Below are positions 60,868 through 64,000 of a stretch of DNA of 64,000 nucleotides, one piece after another (within the stretch, counting starts at the first letter, position 1; every line of letters begins with the position of its first letter). The stretch is taken from NCBI RefSeq assembly GCF_027789125.1, contig NZ_JAQFVF010000027.1, positions 62,001 to 126,000 of the forward strand. The letters run 5' to 3'. Source of the stretch: Paenibacillus aestuarii (GTDB lineage: Bacteria; Bacillota; Bacilli; Paenibacillales; NBRC-103111). Position numbers and translations under genes: made by a program. The notes under the pieces were generated by a model. That model did not search any database and was not told the DNA's origin. It saw only the letters and a program-made list of their open reading frames with translations.

Positions 60868-61788
60868 TTGGATTTGGCCATCAAGCAGCATATGTACCGG
60901 ATCGTTGACGATTACATACATGTCGAGGACTTAAACCGGCTGTTGAAATCGTTCATTACAGACAAAGAGCAAGAAACGAGTGTGTGGGGGAAAATTACGA
61001 TCACGACGCATCGCATGCTAGGCGGCAGCTCCTTGGATATTGAGCGGATCGCTGCGGCAACGGAGTTGATGATTCTGACGCTGGACATCGTCGATGACCT
61101 ACAGGATCGGGATCAGGCCGACAAGCCTTGGATCCGTTGTCCGGAAGGCTATACGCTCAACGCCGTCTTGGCGATGATCATGGGGTTTATCGGGGATCTG
61201 GGGAAAGTCGGGCTGCCGGCAAGCGCGTTTGCGGAGATCAGCCAGATCGTCACCAGAGCCGTGAATGGGCAGCAAAAAGATATGAACGACTCGGTCGTGA
61301 CCGGCGATGACTACCTGTTGATGGTGCAGGAGAAATCAGGCTCTGTGTTCCGTCTGGCCTGCTACATGGGATGCGCTGCGCTGACGTGTTCGGAAGCTAC
61401 CCTGGGGCAGCTGCAAGAGTTAGCTGATTGCATCGGCTTGCTGCACCAGATTCAAAATGACGTTCGCGATGTTGTGCGTTTCGATGTGAAAAGCGATGTG
61501 CTGGGCAGGAAGCGGACGCTGCCTGTGCTGTATCTGCTCGCTATTGAGGATGCGGCGTTTGACTCTATCAAAGACTACTATGCGGGGCGGATTACAGCTG
61601 ATGTCCTGCTGGCGCAGCAAGAGCAGCTGGTGCAGATCATTGAAAACTCCGGCTGCATGGAGTACGCCAGGGTCGTTCAATCGGTCTGTGTGCAAAAAGC
61701 AGAAGAAATCTACGGCAGCCTGCATGCGGCAGCTCCGTGGAAAGAGCAGTTTAAGGAGCTTACTTTTGGCTCCTTTTGTGAAGTTTAA
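60868..61788 (+). CDS. comQ: ComQ-like isoprenyl diphosphate synthase-fold protein
   Basis: A 306-residue polyprenyl synthetase-family protein. The first aspartate-rich motif is DDLQD (76-80) and the second is NDVRD (N197-D201), with GRKRTLP soon after. ComQ uses this fold to attach a farnesyl or geranyl group to the Trp of ComX and to process the precursor. Its place 17 bases behind comA supports a ComQ role, but a general prenyl synthase or terpene enzyme cannot be excluded. The start is TTG at 60868 behind GGGGG. A strong terminator follows. Confidence 0.75.
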   Translation: MDLAIKQHMYRIVDDYIHVEDLNRLLKSFITDKEQETSVWGKITITTHRMLGGSSLDIERIAAATELMILTLDIVDDLQDRDQADKPWIRCPEGYTLNAVLAMIMGFIGDLGKVGLPASAFAEISQIVTRAVNGQQKDMNDSVVTGDDYLLMVQEKSGSVFRLACYMGCAALTCSEATLGQLQELADCIGLLHQIQNDVRDVVRFDVKSDVLGRKRTLPVLYLLAIEDAAFDSIKDYYAGRITADVLLAQQEQLVQIIENSGCMEYARVVQSVCVQKAEEIYGSLHAAAPWKEQFKELTFGSFCEV

Positions 61789-61818
61789 AAGGCGGTGTCC
61801 TGGGGACACCGCCTTTTT
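61787..61818. terminator. Bidirectional terminator between comQ and the aminopeptidase gene
   Basis: AAAAGGCGGTGTCC and GGACACCGCCTTTTT form a 14-bp stem with three loop bases. Confidence 0.92.
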
Positions 61819-61825
61819 CTCGAAA

Positions 61826-63058
61826 CTAAAACGCCCAATTACCCTTGCGGAAAATGGGCTCAATCCCCCCGTCGGCCAGCTCGCCGTCGATGTCCATCTC
61901 TGCCGAGCCGATCATGAAGTCGACATGGATCAGGCTGTCGTTCAGCCCGGCCTGCGCTTGCTCTTCCTTGCTCATAGCAGATCCGCCTTCGACGCATGTC
62001 GGGAATGCCCGGCCCAAAGCCAGATGATTCGAAGCGTTCTCATCGAACAGCGTGTTAAAGAAGATCAGGTTCGAATTCGAAATCGGCGAATCATGCGGTA
62101 CGAGCGCGATTTCCCCGAGGAAATGAGCACCTTCATCCATCTCAATCATCGTTTTCAGCGCTTCGTAACCTTGCTCGGCTTCATAAGCCACCACACGGCC
62201 ATTCTCAAATGTCAGCGAAAAGTTGTTGATTAAATTGCCTTGATAACTCAACGGCTTCGTACTGCGCACCTTGCCCTGAGTGCCTAGACGGTGCGGCGAG
62301 ATGAACACTTCCTCCGTCGGAATGTTCGGATTGAAGTCGAAGTCGCCGGTTGTGTTCGTCGCGGAGCCGCCGCGCCAAACATGGTTGTGCGGAAGCTCGA
62401 CAGTGAGCTCCGTTCCTGGCGCGCGGTAATGCAGCTTGCGATACTGCTTGCCGTTGAGCTGCTCCCGTTTGCTGCGCAGTGTGGCGTTATGCGCATGCCA
62501 AGTTTCCACGGGGCTGTCCTGATCCGTGCGGGTTGCCTGGAAGATCGCGTCCCACAAGGCGTTGACCGCGGCGTTCTCATCCAGATGGGGGAACACTTTT
62601 GCCGCCCATGCCGGGGAAGGAGCAGCCAGGATCGACCAAGTCATGTGATAGGAGCCCATGCTCTCTCTCCATTTGGCCAACAGCGGTCCTGCAGCTTTGG
62701 AATAAGCGGCGATCCGCTTGGTATCGACATCTTTGAGCAGCTCAGGATCGCTCGATTCAATGAGCAAGTACGCGCCATTATTGTCGGCGAGATCACCCAG
62801 CGCCTGCGCGCGCCAAGTCGGATATTCATGGAAGGCTTCGTCCGGAGCCAGCTTGTATTTGATTTGGGTGCAGATCTCGTCCTGCCATTCGATATGTACG
62901 TGTTTGGCGCCTGCTTCGTAAGCTTTCTGGGCAATGTAGCGAACGAGCTGGGGCTGATGAATCGGTGCATGGATCCACAACGTTTGCCCTGGTTGAATAT
63001 TCAATCCGATGCGGACGGCGAGCTCGGCGTATTTCTGCAAATTTGTTTGAAAATCCAT
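61826..63058 (-). CDS. M29 family aminopeptidase (AmpS/T-like)
   Basis: A 410-residue metallo-aminopeptidase of family M29, the normal length. The conserved metal-binding and substrate blocks are seen in FDFNPNIPTEEVFISPH, NSNLIFFNTLFDENASNHLALG and HVDFMIGSAEMDIDG. It removes N-terminal amino acids from peptides in the cytosol, using cobalt, zinc or magnesium. The ATG at 63058 follows GAAGGGAG; a start at 63094 lacks this. It converges on comQ and shares its terminator. Confidence 0.92.
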   Translation of the reverse strand: MDFQTNLQKYAELAVRIGLNIQPGQTLWIHAPIHQPQLVRYIAQKAYEAGAKHVHIEWQDEICTQIKYKLAPDEAFHEYPTWRAQALGDLADNNGAYLLIESSDPELLKDVDTKRIAAYSKAAGPLLAKWRESMGSYHMTWSILAAPSPAWAAKVFPHLDENAAVNALWDAIFQATRTDQDSPVETWHAHNATLRSKREQLNGKQYRKLHYRAPGTELTVELPHNHVWRGGSATNTTGDFDFNPNIPTEEVFISPHRLGTQGKVRSTKPLSYQGNLINNFSLTFENGRVVAYEAEQGYEALKTMIEMDEGAHFLGEIALVPHDSPISNSNLIFFNTLFDENASNHLALGRAFPTCVEGGSAMSKEEQAQAGLNDSLIHVDFMIGSAEMDIDGELADGGIEPIFRKGNWAF

Positions 63059-63185
63059 CTTAATTCTCCCTTCAATCATAAAAATTGTGAGCAACAGCTT
63101 GCTTCATTGCGGAATGTGTAAATATTGTAAACATTCTGAACTATCCTTAACTTACCGCTGAATGAATGCCTCTGTCAAATTTATT

Positions 63186-63953
63186 TTACCGTTTATTTTT
63201 CATAAAAGAACTCGGGTTCATACCATGCCATTTGCGAAATTGGTTCGTGAAATGGTTGTAGTTCTGGTATCCCACGTCATAGCACACTTCCGATGCGCTG
63301 CGGTCCGTATGCTCCAGCAGCAGAGCGGCTTGTTGAATGCGCATACGGTTCTGCATATCTACGATCGAATAGCCGGTGCTATCCTTGAATAAATGCGAAA
63401 GCCGCGAAGGGGAGAGGCCAACAGCTTTGGCCAGCTCTTCGATGCGTATCTGACTGCGCATTTGCCGGGTTAGCAGGTGGATGACTTCTTCGATCCGGGA
63501 ATCGATTTTGTTGCTCGTTCTTTGCGCAATCACCAGCAGCAATTCCTTCAATGCGTTGCAGCATAGATCATACCAATATTCGCCGCGTTCTCTGGAATCG
63601 CCAATAACTCGTATCAAAGCTTGATAAATCCGCAGACGGACCGATTCACTCTCGACGGTGAATTGCAGCAGTTCCTGCTCGGGCAGCAGATTCGTTTCTG
63701 TCAGTGACGGCGGGAAGTGCGCCCAGACAAAGTCCCAGGTGCTTCCTTTGCGCGTGCCGTATTGATGCGGTGTCCCTGGCTTCAGAAGTGTGACATCGCC
63801 CGCTTGGCAAATGCGCTCCTGCCCGGAAGTGATGAAATAGCCTTCACCGTTCAAGGTTAAGGTTAGCAGCCAATCCTCCATGCCCGAGGGTCGTGCCGTT
63901 ACATATGTATCCGTTTTCAAAAAGTGGTCTGCAAGTATGGTGAGTTCGGCCAT
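63186..63953 (-). CDS. AraC family transcriptional regulator
   Basis: A 255-residue AraC-type regulator. The N-terminal cupin-like sensor has GEGYFITSGQERICQAGDVTLL split around LKPGTPHQYG, the usual AraC-binding pattern, and the C-terminal DNA-binding half has RIEELAKAVGLSPSRLSHLF and ASEVCYDVGYQNYNHFTNQF. Such proteins often control sugar-use genes; the target is probably outside the window, as no suitable gene lies next to it downstream. RBS AGGGAGAG precedes the ATG. The 63954-64000 end holds only its promoter region. Confidence 0.9.
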   Translation of the reverse strand: MAELTILADHFLKTDTYVTARPSGMEDWLLTLTLNGEGYFITSGQERICQAGDVTLLKPGTPHQYGTRKGSTWDFVWAHFPPSLTETNLLPEQELLQFTVESESVRLRIYQALIRVIGDSRERGEYWYDLCCNALKELLLVIAQRTSNKIDSRIEEVIHLLTRQMRSQIRIEELAKAVGLSPSRLSHLFKDSTGYSIVDMQNRMRIQQAALLLEHTDRSASEVCYDVGYQNYNHFTNQFRKWHGMNPSSFMKNKR

Positions 63954-64000
63954 TTCCGTGCTCTCTCCCTTCTGCCATATGTAAGTATTATAGGGGGAGA

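Overview
The window looks like chromosomal DNA of an endospore-forming Firmicute of the Paenibacillus type. The evidence is a gerA-type germination operon, YdjO- and YpbF (DUF2663)-like proteins, a PdaA/NodB-type deacetylase, a lipoprotein/two-permease sugar ABC operon with its membrane-bound AraC-type regulator, a GH95 fucosidase, strong AAGGAGG-type ribosome binding sites, frequent TTG/GTG starts and many intrinsic terminators. There is no rRNA, tRNA, CRISPR array, prophage or insertion sequence that I can support.

Layout. 0-4.5 kb: GH95 alpha-L-fucosidase and an unassigned (alpha/alpha)6 glycosidase-like protein. 4.5-8.3 kb: gerKA-KB-KC operon with a possible sigma-G promoter. 8.3-12.2 kb: small membrane protein, Zur, and znuC-znuB-znuA flanked by three Zur-box-like sites. 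12.2-17.9 kb: S66 peptidase, GreA, a secreted helical repeat protein, a cystine-type amino-acid ABC operon and a large structured element. 18-26.6 kb: beta-propeller protein, a divergent FtsH-like protease, HhH protein, DUF805, a drug-efflux MFS, SDR and GNAT enzymes, and a decayed cutC. 26.6-32.7 kb: SIMPL protein, then a five-gene operon that I recognise as the uncharacterised STM4015-STM4014-STM4013-STM4012-STM4011 set (LRR protein, ATP-grasp, phosphatase-fold hydrolase, two radical SAM enzymes). 32.7-42.7 kb: uracil permease, NiaP-like MFS, cupin, MerR-TipAS regulator with its own operator, deacetylase, lactonase plus quinone reductase, and a GGDEF-EAL protein. 43-54 kb: MFS with a divergent SgrR-like regulator, the sugar ABC operon with a cre site, and another MFS. 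54-57.4 kb: small proteins and aspA. 57.6-61.8 kb: a rearranged comQXPA-like quorum-sensing locus. 61.8-64 kb: M29 aminopeptidase and an AraC regulator.

The two most interesting systems are these. (1) A comP-comA-comQ operon (membrane histidine kinase, NarL-type regulator, isoprenyl-diphosphate-synthase fold), with a divergent 55-residue peptide that ends in ...EWF. In size and Trp position it resembles a ComX pheromone precursor, but gene order and strand differ from the Bacillus comQ-comX-comP-comA arrangement. (2) The STM4015-STM4011 operon, complete, behind a near-consensus promoter and closed by a terminator, with no known product. Functions of both are inferred from sequence features only.
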